Source: Nodularia sp034931045
GTDB taxonomy: Bacteria; Cyanobacteriota; Cyanobacteriia; Cyanobacteriales; Nostocaceae
Assembly: GCF_034931045.1 (NCBI RefSeq)
Contig: NZ_JAYGHH010000003.1
Span: 1 to 64,000, forward strand
Direction of reading: 5' to 3'
DNA: 64,000 nt
Notes under the pieces: generated by a model
The model's database searches: none
The model's input: the letters and a program-made list of their open reading frames with translations, nothing else
What the model was told of the DNA's origin: nothing
Shown here: positions 44,501 through 51,739 of the stretch, piece after piece
How positions within the stretch are numbered: position 1 is the first letter of the stretch
How the letters are laid out: every line of letters begins with the position of its first letter
Program-made: the position numbers and the translations under genes

Positions 44501-44630
44501 GAAAAACGTCCAGTGGCATCTGGGTGACAGTGAACACTCCCCACACCGTTACTAGAATCGCACAGATAACTATAAACCAACGCTGGACAATTGAGGTTTT
44601 GAGAATCTGATTCACAATGGAGTTTAACAT
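41511..44630 (-). CDS. CzcA/CusA-type heavy-metal efflux RND transporter
   Basis: 1,039 residues with the full RND layout: TM1 at ~15-35, a large periplasmic loop, TM2-6, TM7, a second loop and TM8-12. Family motifs include DVFPEFAPPQVDIHTEATG and, in TM4, GGLVVAIGSVVDDSIVDMEN. There the second Asp and the Glu of the CzcA D-D-E proton/metal relay are kept, but the first Asp position is Ala. Pumps cations (Ni, Co, Zn or Cu) out of the periplasm or cytoplasm. Lies 116 bp after an adaptor-like gene on the same strand; no outer-membrane factor gene is present. Confidence 0.93.
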   Translation of the reverse strand: MLNSIVNQILKTSIVQRWFIVICAILVTVWGVFTVTQMPLDVFPEFAPPQVDIHTEATGLAPEEVESQITVPIESVVNGLPGVTTVRSSSKVGLSMVQVVFDQEADIYKARQSVTERLQQVTNQLPEGVHPPQISPLASPLGTILQYAFTVKGQGKTSLMDLRRLVDSTLSNQMLSVPGVTQVTVYGGDERQEQVLVDPAKLRSLNVSLTEVTNAAKSANSNAPGGFLIGGGQELLVRGIGQVKSIADLQQSVVKVQDGKPILLKDVAEVKTGAALKRGDASFNGQPAVVMMINKQPDVDTPTVTKAVEAVLQSLQDTFPPDVQVARTFRQSNFIDTAIANVSSSLIQGIIIVSVIMLLFLMNWRTAVITLSAIPLSLLIGLMFMKAFGLGINTMTLGGLVVAIGSVVDDSIVDMENCYRGLRTNQAQGNPKHPFEVVYETSVQVRLAVIFSTVIIVVVFAPIFSLTGVEGNIFAPMGFAYLLSICASTLVAMTLSPALCAILLANQTLPQEGTFISRWAERLYRTLLNLSLRSPQIILGVALAALVAAFAIVPSLGRVFLPEFQEKSLVNSMVLFPGVSLDMTNRAGMVLSTALKDNPLYEWVQVRAGRTPGDADGAGVSMAHVDVELSDRALQDREASIKQLRQEFNQLPGVASNIGGFISHRMDEVLSGVRSAIAVKIFGPDLIELRKIGEQVRDVIQPIAGVVDLQLEPQLPIRQVQIYYDRPAAATYSLTMEELSNVVETALNGRVVSQVAENQQLIDISISLTEKARNSLDAIRAIPITTPTGQTIQLGAVAKVEYGMGANVVNREDVSRLIVVSANVTERDLGSVVGDIQSQIQQKIKLPNGYFIQYGGQFESEQRATNNLLVFSILAAIAIAVLMFFSVKSLSATIAIMLNLPLALVGGIVSIALSGGVMSIASLIGFITLFGVAVRNGLLLVDNYNNKFAQGMPLKDVIVKGSLERVNAILMTALTSALGMLPLAIANGAGNEILQPLAIVVLGGLFTSTALTLLVIPALYAKFGKQLMPQQKTVLVNQS

Positions 44631-44654
44631 TTCAATTAAAAATCTCCTTTCTTA

Positions 44655-44747
44655 TAGGACTTACGCAATAACTCTCCGAAACTCTTATTTCTCTGTGTCC
44701 TCTGCGCCTCTGCGGTTCGTTAGATAATTTATTTCTTGGAAGTCCCT
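44655..44747. repeat. short repeat with GGACTT/AAGTCC ends
   Basis: Starts TAGGACTTACGCAATAAC and ends CTTGGAAGTCCCT, with CTCTGTGTCCTCTGCGCC inside. It fills the space between the adaptor-like gene and the RND gene. The left end matches 63868-63879. Confidence 0.45.
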
Positions 44748-45403
44748 TATTCAGATAAATCGCTTTTCTTTTTACCCATACCTACGACAACAGCGATCAC
44801 TCCCACTAACACCACCACTCCACCACCGACTCCTGCTACAATACCCATCCGAAATCCGCCCGATTGCTGAGTTGTTTCACCAGCCTGTGAGATGAGATTA
44901 CCGCTTGCATCATGGCTATGAGGTATTCCTTTAGCATCTGCCTGAGCATGGGCTGTATCAGTTTTAGGAGTGGCGATCGCAGCTGTATCGGCGGGTTGAG
45001 TTTTACGCGATTCAGCATAGAGAGACAAACTACCTTGGGTAACGAGCTTTTCCCCAACTGACAATCCTTTGGTGACAGCGATTAGTTCGCCTTTAGTCGC
45101 GCCGGTGGTGACTTCTACTGGCTCATAAAAATTCTTATACTGCACAAAGACTAGCTGCTTGCCATCAGCATCAACCAATGCCGTCACCGGAATCATCACC
45201 GCAGATCCAGATTTGGCAGAGGAGGCGATTGGCGTGACAACAATACCTAACAGTTGATCGGTTTGGGGATTGACTTTCACGCGATCAATGCCGCCCGTTG
45301 CTTGAAATTCATCACCATGCCCGACATGAGCAAATACAACTGTGGGCGCACTGATAATTAAACTGGCTGCCAGAATGGAACTCACTAGCATAAAAGGTTT
45401 CAT
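44747..45403 (-). CDS. shortened RND adaptor-like protein with C-terminal membrane helix
   Basis: 218 residues from the ATG at 45403 (AGGAG six bases upstream; a GTG two codons earlier is possible). Signal peptide (VSSILAASLIISAPTVVFA), then HVGHGDEF. The middle (VMIPVTALVDADGKQLVFVQ, FYEPVEVTTGATKGELIAVT, GLSVGEKLVTQGSLSLYAES) is the C-terminal barrel part of CzcB/CusB-type adaptors. The lipoyl domain and alpha-hairpin are absent. A His-bearing linker (GIPHSHDASG) and a C-terminal helix (GIVAGVGGGVVVLVGVIAV) follow. First gene of the efflux operon. Either a degenerate adaptor or a distinct periplasmic metal-handling subunit. Confidence 0.75.
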   Translation of the reverse strand: MKPFMLVSSILAASLIISAPTVVFAHVGHGDEFQATGGIDRVKVNPQTDQLLGIVVTPIASSAKSGSAVMIPVTALVDADGKQLVFVQYKNFYEPVEVTTGATKGELIAVTKGLSVGEKLVTQGSLSLYAESRKTQPADTAAIATPKTDTAHAQADAKGIPHSHDASGNLISQAGETTQQSGGFRMGIVAGVGGGVVVLVGVIAVVVGMGKKKSDLSE

Positions 45404-45488
45404 AATCACTCCTCACAATGAATACTTAATTAAACAAAAGTTCTTCATAGTTTGCCAAAGGGCAGATGAAATCCAGGTGAAATGGCAG

Positions 45489-45516
45489 ATGTTTTTGTAA
45501 TATCAGAGCTTCGTGG
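45489..45516 (+). repeat. 28-bp imperfect direct repeat, left copy
   Basis: ATGTTTTTGTAA followed by TATCAGAGCTTCGTGG; 24 of 28 bases match 47938-47965 without gaps. It lies upstream of the efflux operon (opposite strand). Could be a shared operator of the two-component system or the arm of an insertion. Confidence 0.65.
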
Positions 45517-45560
45517 GGGTGTTAAATAATAAGCAGGTGCTAAAGATTTGAGGAGGCAGG

Positions 45561-45650
45561 ATGGCATTCTACGATGTGATTGGTAAAACCTATGCTCAAA
45601 CAAGAAGAAGTGATCCACGCATCACTAAGAAATTGCTAAGGATGTTATAC
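45561..45650 (+). pseudogene. 5' fragment of a class I methyltransferase gene
   Basis: Begins with AGGAGG five bases before an ATG, then reads AFYDVIGKTYAQTRRSDPRI, the N-terminus of a SAM-dependent methyltransferase family frequent in bacteria. After ~30 residues the similarity stops and the frame runs into repeat sequence, ending at 45710. A truncated remnant. Confidence 0.55.
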
Positions 45651-45676
45651 GGCAAAATTCTTGGTAACACCAAGGG

Positions 45677-45779
45677 ATATACGGAAAAATTCCATATAAT
45701 CCTCCCGTGAAAGGTGGTTATACGGAAAAGTTCGGTGTAATACCCAGATAGGGATGTAAAAAAGAAGTTTTTCGTATAT
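45677..45779. repeat. inverted-repeat element next to methyltransferase fragment
   Basis: ATATACGGAAAAATTC (45677-45692) and GAAGTTTTTCGTATAT (45764-45779) are inverted repeats matching at 14 of 16 positions. A third ATACGGAAAAGTTC lies in between (45720-45733). Looks like a small insertion element or IS relic. Confidence 0.5.
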
Positions 45780-45842
45780 TCAGACAGGAGTTCGTTGTAA
45801 TGCTTGATATATAATGGTTTTTGTTGAAAAACCTAGAATCTA

Positions 45843-46877
45843 ATGAAATTTTGGTTTAAATGGATTGCCATAGGTTTTCTATTTCCAGTGATCATCCTGT
45901 TTTTAGGACTTTTTCTTTATGAGTATTGGTCAAGAATCTACTTGGCAAAAAAGTACCCGCCACCAGGTCAATTAGTCGATGTTGGAGATTCTGATTCTAA
46001 GAGGCTTCGGCAACGCAAACTGCACCTGCATTGTGAGGGTGAGGGAGATGTGACAGTTGTATTAGAAGATGGGCTAGGGCCGATTGGCTCACTAGGTTGG
46101 GGAAAAGTGCATCCGCCTGTAGCCCAGTTTACAAAGGTTTGTGCCTACGATCGAGCAGGAATTATGTGGAGTGACCCCAGCCCACATCCTCCTACAGCAG
46201 ACAAAATTGCCCAAGACTTACATACAGCTTTGAATCAGGCTGGTATTAACCCACCCTATGTGTTGGTGGGGCTTTCTATGGGCGGTATCTATAGTCGGGT
46301 CTTTGCTCAACGGTATCCTGATGAAGTGGTAGGGATGATCTTGGTGGATTCAGCCCATCCAGAACAGGAGGAGCGCTTTCCTCCTGCACCAGTAAACCTT
46401 AAACCTTCCCCAATCAACTTATGGTTGACCCGGCAATTGGCGACAATGGGAATCCTGCGCTTAAGTCATCATTTACCGAATCCCAACGCTAAACGCATTC
46501 CTCCAGAAATGCTACCAAAGCTTAAAGCCTTTTTTCCGCAATCTGTCCGTGCAGTGCAAGCTGAAGCGAAATTGTTTCATGAAAATCTGCATCGAGTAAA
46601 AGGAAGGAAATCATTGGGCGATCGCCCAATGATTGTGTTGACAGCAGCGAAGCCCGTTCCCTTGGATAAGGTTCCCCGTGGCTTTACGAAAGAGTATCTT
46701 CAAAAGGAAAGAGGCGTTTGGCAAGAACTCCAAGCTGAACTTTCAGCCCTATCTGCGAGGAGCCGACATATTATTTCAGAGGAGAGCAGTCATCTCATGT
46801 ATTTTGATCAGCCAGAATTGATCATAGATGCTATTCATGATGTCGTAAACGAAGTTTTACGGGATCATGAGTTGTAA
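45843..46877 (+). CDS. membrane-anchored alpha/beta hydrolase
   Basis: 344 residues. N-terminal membrane helix (~6-28, IAIGFLFPVIILFLGLFLYE). Alpha/beta hydrolase core: VVLEDGLGPIGSLGW oxyanion region, VCAYDRAGIMWSD, nucleophile elbow VLVGLSMGGIYSRV (Ser), acid in GMILVDSAHPE or later, catalytic His in ISEESSHLMYFDQPELI. Substrate unknown. Inside the segment bracketed by the 28-bp repeats. Confidence 0.87.
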   Translation: MKFWFKWIAIGFLFPVIILFLGLFLYEYWSRIYLAKKYPPPGQLVDVGDSDSKRLRQRKLHLHCEGEGDVTVVLEDGLGPIGSLGWGKVHPPVAQFTKVCAYDRAGIMWSDPSPHPPTADKIAQDLHTALNQAGINPPYVLVGLSMGGIYSRVFAQRYPDEVVGMILVDSAHPEQEERFPPAPVNLKPSPINLWLTRQLATMGILRLSHHLPNPNAKRIPPEMLPKLKAFFPQSVRAVQAEAKLFHENLHRVKGRKSLGDRPMIVLTAAKPVPLDKVPRGFTKEYLQKERGVWQELQAELSALSARSRHIISEESSHLMYFDQPELIIDAIHDVVNEVLRDHEL

Positions 46878-47007
46878 CTAAACAAGAAGTGGCGATTCGC
46901 CTTTAATTAATTTATCGAGGTTGGCTAAACCATAAATGTCTAGACTTGTCTAGGATTTATATAGCAGCCAACTAACAAAGATATGCCCAGAGGTGGGTTG
47001 GTCATCT

Positions 47008-47250
47008 ATGCAAATTACCCTTAACCTTGATGAATCGCTTCTCAACGAAGCTTTTCAACTGACTAACCTCACCACCCAAGAAGAATTGATGAATCTTGCT
47101 CTACAAAAATTCGTGAGATCGCGCCGTAAGAAAAACCTTCTCGACCTTGCGGGACAGATTCAATTTGCCCCAGATTTTGATTATAAAGCCCTACGTGAAA
47201 CTCGTCATGTTGCTGAAGGAGGAGAGAATGAGTGCTTCCATTATCAATGA
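47008..47250 (+). CDS. VapB-type ribbon-helix-helix antitoxin
   Basis: 80 residues from the ATG at 47008. MQITLNLDESLLNEAFQLTN is the N-terminal strand and helix of Arc/MetJ-like VapB proteins; RSRRKKNLLDLAGQI and YKALRETRH form the usual toxin-wrapping tail. The expected VapC does not follow directly; instead the next small antitoxin gene overlaps its last 23 bases. Confidence 0.75.
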   Translation: MQITLNLDESLLNEAFQLTNLTTQEELMNLALQKFVRSRRKKNLLDLAGQIQFAPDFDYKALRETRHVAEGGENECFHYQ

Positions 47251-47455
47251 AGTGATCAAACGGCTAGAAATAATGCCGCAGCACTTGCAACAAAGAGTGC
47301 TTGAATTTACTCAAGCGTTAGTAAAAGCTGAAGTTCGAGGAACTCCAGGGCAGCAATTACTACGTTTTGCAGGTTCAATCCCTCCGGACGATCTCCAGGT
47401 AATGCGTGAGGCGATCAAGCAGGATTGTGAACGGGTAGATGTCGATGAGTGGTAG
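47228..47455 (+). CDS. DUF2281-like antitoxin component
   Basis: 75 residues: SASIINEVIKRLEIMPQHLQ, then EFTQALVKAE and a Gly-containing hinge (GTPGQQLLRFAGSIPPDDLQ), ending AIKQDCERVDVDEW. This is the architecture of small antitoxins paired with PIN toxins in cyanobacteria. Its end overlaps the vapC ATG at 47445, the normal arrangement for its own toxin. Confidence 0.7.
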   Translation: MSASIINEVIKRLEIMPQHLQQRVLEFTQALVKAEVRGTPGQQLLRFAGSIPPDDLQVMREAIKQDCERVDVDEW

Positions 47456-47835
47456 GTATTTGCTCGATACCAACATCATCATTTGCTCTTTTTGCAGATG
47501 AAGCGATCGTCAAAAGCAATCTTGCTCAAGCCAACGAAGTTTTCATTCCAAGTTTTGTGATTGGTGAGTTGTGTTATGGAGCTAGAAAGTCAGGACGAGT
47601 TGAAGCAAATTTGGCAAGAGTTGATGAGCTAGTTGTTAGCAGCACGATATTGGGATGTGACGCTGAAACCGCACGGCAATACGGTGAAGTCAAAAACAAG
47701 TTAAGGCTCAAGGGTCGTCCGTTACCTGAGAACGATGTCTGGATCGCATCTCTTGCACTGCAACACGCTCTGATTCTAGTAACACGCGATGCTCATTTTC
47801 AAGAAGTGGAGAGTCTACAAGCAGTAGCGTGGTGA
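47445..47835 (+). pseudogene. vapC: VapC PIN-domain toxin, frameshifted
   Basis: From the ATG at 47445 the frame reads SGRYLLDTNIII (first catalytic Asp), then runs to a stop at 47499. The rest of the PIN domain (ALFADEAIV, VIGELCYGARKSG, LPENDVWIASLALQ, LVTRDAHF) is in the +1 frame. One extra T in the TTT at 47482-47484 or the TTTTT at 47489-47493 explains the break. With it corrected the protein has all PIN acidic residues (D, E, D, D). Real inactivation, a sequencing error in a homopolymer, or frameshift expression are possible. Confidence 0.75.
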
Positions 47836-47841
47836 GTAAAG

Positions 47842-47928
47842 CTGCCGCATAACAACTCGGTCGGAGCGGACTGCCGGAAGTCCTCAGTGTGGATGCAAAG
47901 GTTGCTTGCCGCCGCACAACTTTACTTT
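47842..47928 (+). other. attC-like sequence downstream of toxin-antitoxin cassette
   Basis: GCCGCATAACAACTCGGTCG, GGAGCGGACTGCCGGAAGTCC and TTGCCGCCGCACAACTTTAC resemble the imperfect, TAACAA/GGAGCGGAC-bearing recombination sites that follow cassette genes in cyanobacteria. GGACT and AGTCC inside form a hairpin. The canonical right core GTTRRRY is not evident, so this is at best a degenerate site. Confidence 0.35.
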
Positions 47929-47937
47929 CACTGGTAA

Positions 47938-47965
47938 ATGTTTTTGTAAAATATGAGCTTCATGG
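47938..47965 (+). repeat. 28-bp imperfect direct repeat, right copy
   Basis: ATGTTTTTGTAA followed by AATATGAGCTTCATGG, matching 45489-45516 at 24 of 28 positions; ends 16 bp before the response-regulator ATG, so it is well placed to be an autoregulatory operator. Confidence 0.65.
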
Positions 47966-47981
47966 TTGATTTCCTGGAACA

Positions 47982-48680
47982 ATGCGAATTTTACTGGTGG
48001 AAGATGAAGCAGATTTGGGACTGGCAATTAAGCAAGTCCTAATTAGCGAAAGATATGTGGTGGATTGGGTAACAGATGGCACTGAAGCATGGCTGTGTCT
48101 GGAAAGCCAGTGGACAGACTACACAGTTGCTATTGTTGATTGGCTACTGCCCGAAATGTCGGGATTACAGTTATGTCAGAAGCTCAGACTACGCCAAAAT
48201 CCCTTACCAGTGCTGATGCTTACTGCTTTGGGTCAGCCGGAAAATCGGGTGGCAGGGCTGGATGCGGGGGCTGATGATTATTTAGTCAAACCGTTTGTGA
48301 TGGAAGAATTGCTGGCACGGTTGCGGGCGCTTCAAAGGCGATCGCCTCAAATACAACCATCCACCCTGAATGTTGCAGGTTTTGCTCTAGATACAGCCAA
48401 TAATGTTCTACGAGTAAATTCCGATGGATCTACGCCCCTAGTCATTCCCTTAACCACCAAAGAATTTCAGCTGCTCATGTATTTGATGCAGAATCCCAAT
48501 CGCATCATTCCCGGTAGCAAATTGCGTCATCAACTTTGGGACATGGATGAAGAACCGATTAGTAATGTAGTTGCAGCGCAAATGCGCTTATTACGTCGCA
48601 AGTTAGCAAATCATGGCTGTACCTGTCCGATTGAAACTGTTCCAGGTGCTGGCTATCGCTTTAATTCTCAACATGAATAG
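47982..48680 (+). CDS. OmpR/RppA-type response regulator
   Basis: 232 residues. Receiver domain ~1-115 with LLVEDEADLG, phosphoacceptor D53 in AIVDWLLPEMSG, Thr in MLTALG and Lys in LVKPF. A winged-helix DNA-binding domain from ~128 (VIPLTTKEFQLLMYLMQNPN, VAAQMRLLRRKL, ETVPGAGYRF). Close in style to cyanobacterial RppA/NrsR regulators. The stop overlaps the kinase ATG by eight bases. Likely regulates the adjacent metal-efflux genes. Confidence 0.93.
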   Translation: MRILLVEDEADLGLAIKQVLISERYVVDWVTDGTEAWLCLESQWTDYTVAIVDWLLPEMSGLQLCQKLRLRQNPLPVLMLTALGQPENRVAGLDAGADDYLVKPFVMEELLARLRALQRRSPQIQPSTLNVAGFALDTANNVLRVNSDGSTPLVIPLTTKEFQLLMYLMQNPNRIIPGSKLRHQLWDMDEEPISNVVAAQMRLLRRKLANHGCTCPIETVPGAGYRFNSQHE

Positions 48681-50061
48681 CTACTCTCTTTTTCGGCGCA
48701 GTCGTCTACGATTAGCCCTCTGGTATGCCGGAGTTATGGGCGTGATTTTGAGTGTTTCTGGCTTGGGGATGTATCGCGCAATGGTACAGACAAACTGGGC
48801 AGCAATGGAGCGTGAAATTGAATCAATTGCGGGAACTTTACACGATAGCGTCGAACCACTGTTACCGCCTTCTGAAGAACCGACTGCTGTGCTGCAACAA
48901 ATTTTTCCTGATCTTTGTTTGAGTGGACAACCTTGCAAGGCTACCCCAACGCTGATTCAACGGCACACCATCGGCATCAGCGATCGCACCACATATTATA
49001 TTCGGCTGTTCAATCATCAAGGGAAACTCCTGGCTTTTTCACCCAATCAACCGCTATCTCTGCCGCCAACTCTCAACCGCAGTTCATGGCAAACTTTTCG
49101 CACGGCTAAGGGCATTCGCTATCACCAATTCACCACGATTTTGCATAGTGCCAATACCCATTCTTTAGCTAATGAAGCCAATGCAGATTCATCCTGGGGA
49201 TATTTGCAAATTGGCCGCACTTTAGAACATTTTGATGCAGAAATCAGGCGGATTCGATGGATTATGGCAATTGGGTTGCCTATTGCTCTGAGCTTAGTTG
49301 CTACTTCCAGTTGGTGGCTTTCAGGATTAGCAATGCAGCCAATTTATCAGTCCTATCAGCAACAGCAACAGTTTACTGCAAATGCTGCCCACGAATTGCG
49401 ATCGCCCTTGGCTAGTCTATTGGCGACTGTGGAAGCTATTCTCCGTATACCCCAATCCAATCAACAAGATATACAAATAATGCTTCATACTGTTGAGCGA
49501 CAAGGACGAAGGTTGAGCCATTTAATCGCTGACTTACTCTTGTTAACCAGTCTGGAGCAAAATTCAGGTGCAAAACCTTTTCAGCCCTGTTGCTTAAATG
49601 ATTTGGTGAGCGATTTGACCGAAGAATTTTTAGAACTGGCTACTGCTGCTGATATTAACTTAACCTGCCAAATTCCCCCTTGCGAGATTTACACTCTAGG
49701 TAACGAATCGCAACTTTACCGTTTAGTGTCAAATTTGATTGCCAATGCTATCCAGCATACACTCAAAGGGGGATATGTAACTGTTAGCTTAGTCAAGAGT
49801 GATTACACTGCTATTATTGCAGTAAAAGATACGGGGATTGGGATTGGGCTTGCTGATCAGAAGCGAATTTTTGATCGCTTTTACCGTGTTGATGGCGACC
49901 GCTCTCGTAAAACTGGAGGCACAGGATTGGGGTTAGCTATAGCTGTGGCGATCGCCCAAAAACATCAAGGGAGTCTGAGAGTTGAAAGTCAGGTGGGAAA
50001 AGGTAGTATTTTTACGCTAGAGATGAAAGTTTCATCGTCTAATACCATAGTAAATTGTTAA
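48673..50061 (+). CDS. sensor histidine kinase, partner of the OmpR-type regulator
   Basis: 462 residues from the ATG at 48673. TM1 ~12-34 (LALWYAGVMGVILSVSGLG), a periplasmic sensor domain (~35-190) with a Cys pair, LCLSGQPCKA, that could bind metal, then TM2 (IMAIGLPIALSLVATSSWWL). HisKA with AAHELRSPLASLL, HATPase with NLIANAIQH, KDTGIGIG, and GTGLGLAIAVAI. Co-translated with the regulator. NrsS/RppB-like by layout; the metal sensed is not deducible. Confidence 0.93.
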   Translation: MNSYSLFRRSRLRLALWYAGVMGVILSVSGLGMYRAMVQTNWAAMEREIESIAGTLHDSVEPLLPPSEEPTAVLQQIFPDLCLSGQPCKATPTLIQRHTIGISDRTTYYIRLFNHQGKLLAFSPNQPLSLPPTLNRSSWQTFRTAKGIRYHQFTTILHSANTHSLANEANADSSWGYLQIGRTLEHFDAEIRRIRWIMAIGLPIALSLVATSSWWLSGLAMQPIYQSYQQQQQFTANAAHELRSPLASLLATVEAILRIPQSNQQDIQIMLHTVERQGRRLSHLIADLLLLTSLEQNSGAKPFQPCCLNDLVSDLTEEFLELATAADINLTCQIPPCEIYTLGNESQLYRLVSNLIANAIQHTLKGGYVTVSLVKSDYTAIIAVKDTGIGIGLADQKRIFDRFYRVDGDRSRKTGGTGLGLAIAVAIAQKHQGSLRVESQVGKGSIFTLEMKVSSSNTIVNC

Positions 50062-50417
50062 GACATAAAACACGCAGATTAATTATAAGAGAACTCCACA
50101 AAAAAGTTGATCCAAATTTCTGCAACTAAAATGACCTTTCCTCCCCCTGCTCCCCGCTCCCTGCCCCCCTGCTCTCAAAACGACGGGATATTTTTTTATT
50201 TGGAAGTCTCTAAGCTCCATGCTGGGCAGCAATTCTTAATATTTCGTGACGATAAGCTGTGAGTATTTCATCAATTTCCATAACCCCACTCCTGAAGTAA
50301 AAAAGGGCTTTACAGATAACTTTTCTACCTATGGTAGATTGTAAAATTTTTTTCTTGAAATAAAAATTAATATGATTTATATAAACTTCACCAACTAGCT
50401 AAATCAGGAGAGAAAAT
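50062..50417. other. intergenic region with MITE
   Basis: 356 bp; the first half is the MITE-like element, the second half AT-rich DNA with no gene, ending in the RBS of the TTG-started oxidoreductase. Confidence 0.55.
50088..50211 (+). mobile_element. MITE-like element, copy 1
   Basis: 124 bp beginning AGAGAACTCCACAAAAAAGT and ending TTTATTTGGAAGTCTCT; the ends are imperfect inverted repeats (AGAGAACTCCA against AGAGACTTCCA). The interior has a C-rich run (CCCCCTGCTCCCCGCTCCC) and CAAAACGACGGG. The copy at 59324-59460 is nearly identical. No coding capacity. Confidence 0.75.
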
Positions 50418-51680
50418 TTGAAAACTCCCCGCATTGTCATAGTTGGCGCTGGATTTGGGGGATTACAAACTGCCCAATCTTTAGCTAATTCAGGGGCGGA
50501 TGTCTGTTTAATTGATTGTAATAACTATCACACCTTTGTCCCATTACTGTATCAGGTAGCCACAAGTCAACTAGAACCAGAATATATTGCTTACCCCATT
50601 CGCACGATTGTGCGGCGATTTTCTGGGAAACGACACCAGCAGCAGCCCAAAACTCGGTTTTTATGGGCGGAGGTACAGCGCATTGATTTTTCCGCCCAGA
50701 TTGTGGAGACAGATCGTTGTGCGATCGCTTATGATTTTTTAGTCCTTGCTACTGGTAGCAAAACCCAATACTTAGGAGTTACAGGTGCGTCAGAATATGC
50801 CTTTCCTCTGAGGACTTTAGAAGAAGCTATTAGATTACGCAACCGGATTATGACTTGCTTAGAACTAGCTACTCAAGAATCTGATCCAGTAAGAAGGGAA
50901 CAACTGCTCACATTTACCATTGTCGGCGGTGGTGCGACAGGTGTAGAAATGGCAGGTGCTTTAATAGAAATGCTGCGCGGTAAATTCCGCCGCGATTATC
51001 CCACATTAGATTTACAGCAGGTCAGATTAATTGTAGTCCAGTCAGGCGATCGCTTATTGGCAGAACTACCCAAAAAACTGGGAGTCTATACTTACAAGCG
51101 TTTAAATCAATTAGGTGTAGAAGTTTACCTACAAACCAGAGTTAGCCAAGTCACAAAAGAATCTGTACACCTACAAAACAACAAAATAATTTCCACTGCA
51201 ACAGTGATTTGGACTGCGGGGTTAGAAGCCAACTCTCCCCCAACATCAGAGGAGATATCCACAGCCAAAAAAGGCAAATTATTAGTTCATCCCACCTTAC
51301 AACTACTAGAACAACCCAACGTCTATGCAATTGGGGATTTGGCTTATATAGAGCAAAATGGTCAACCATTAGCTGGAGTTGCACCAGAAGCACTCCAACA
51401 AGGCGTTGCTGTCGCCGGCAATATTCAACAACAGCTGCGGGGTAAATCACCAAAACCTTTTAGTTATTTCAACAAAGGTCGATTAGCAATCATTGGTTGT
51501 TATTCTGGTGTGGGAAAAATTGGCAACTTTGCATTTACAGGTTTTTTAGCTTGGCTGATGTGGTTAGGCGTTCATCTGGTATATTTACCTGGATACCGTA
51601 GTCGCTTGTTAATTTTACTCACCTGGCTTTATACCTATTTATTAGGCGATCGCGCCGTGCGTTTAATTTTGCCTATTTGA
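50418..51680 (+). CDS. NDH-2-like NAD(P)H-quinone oxidoreductase
   Basis: 420 residues from a TTG at 50418, with AGGAG seven bases upstream. Two dinucleotide folds: RIVIVGAGFGGLQTAQSL for FAD, and FTIVGGGATGVEMAGAL for NAD(P)H. YAIGDLAY is the FAD ribityl motif, followed by GVAPEALQQGVAVA and a C-terminal amphipathic/hydrophobic segment (FTGFLAWLMWLGVHLVYL) for membrane attachment. Single-subunit type II dehydrogenase feeding quinone or regulating redox state. A DoxX gene follows after 59 bp. Confidence 0.9.
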   Translation: MKTPRIVIVGAGFGGLQTAQSLANSGADVCLIDCNNYHTFVPLLYQVATSQLEPEYIAYPIRTIVRRFSGKRHQQQPKTRFLWAEVQRIDFSAQIVETDRCAIAYDFLVLATGSKTQYLGVTGASEYAFPLRTLEEAIRLRNRIMTCLELATQESDPVRREQLLTFTIVGGGATGVEMAGALIEMLRGKFRRDYPTLDLQQVRLIVVQSGDRLLAELPKKLGVYTYKRLNQLGVEVYLQTRVSQVTKESVHLQNNKIISTATVIWTAGLEANSPPTSEEISTAKKGKLLVHPTLQLLEQPNVYAIGDLAYIEQNGQPLAGVAPEALQQGVAVAGNIQQQLRGKSPKPFSYFNKGRLAIIGCYSGVGKIGNFAFTGFLAWLMWLGVHLVYLPGYRSRLLILLTWLYTYLLGDRAVRLILPI

Positions 51681-51739
51681 AACCTTGCATCAGCAATTAA
51701 AATCTGCAATTGTCATTAATCATAGTTGGAGTTAGAGCC

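Larger units (their letters stand above)
45404..45842. other. intergenic region with direct repeat, gene fragment and inverted repeat
   Basis: 439 bp between divergent genes, holding the efflux operon promoter, one 28-bp repeat arm (45489-45516), a methyltransferase fragment and an inverted-repeat element. Confidence 0.6.

Noticed and set aside
45561..45710. Intact 49-residue gene
   Set aside because: Only the first ~30 residues resemble a methyltransferase; the rest is repeat, so it is a fragment.
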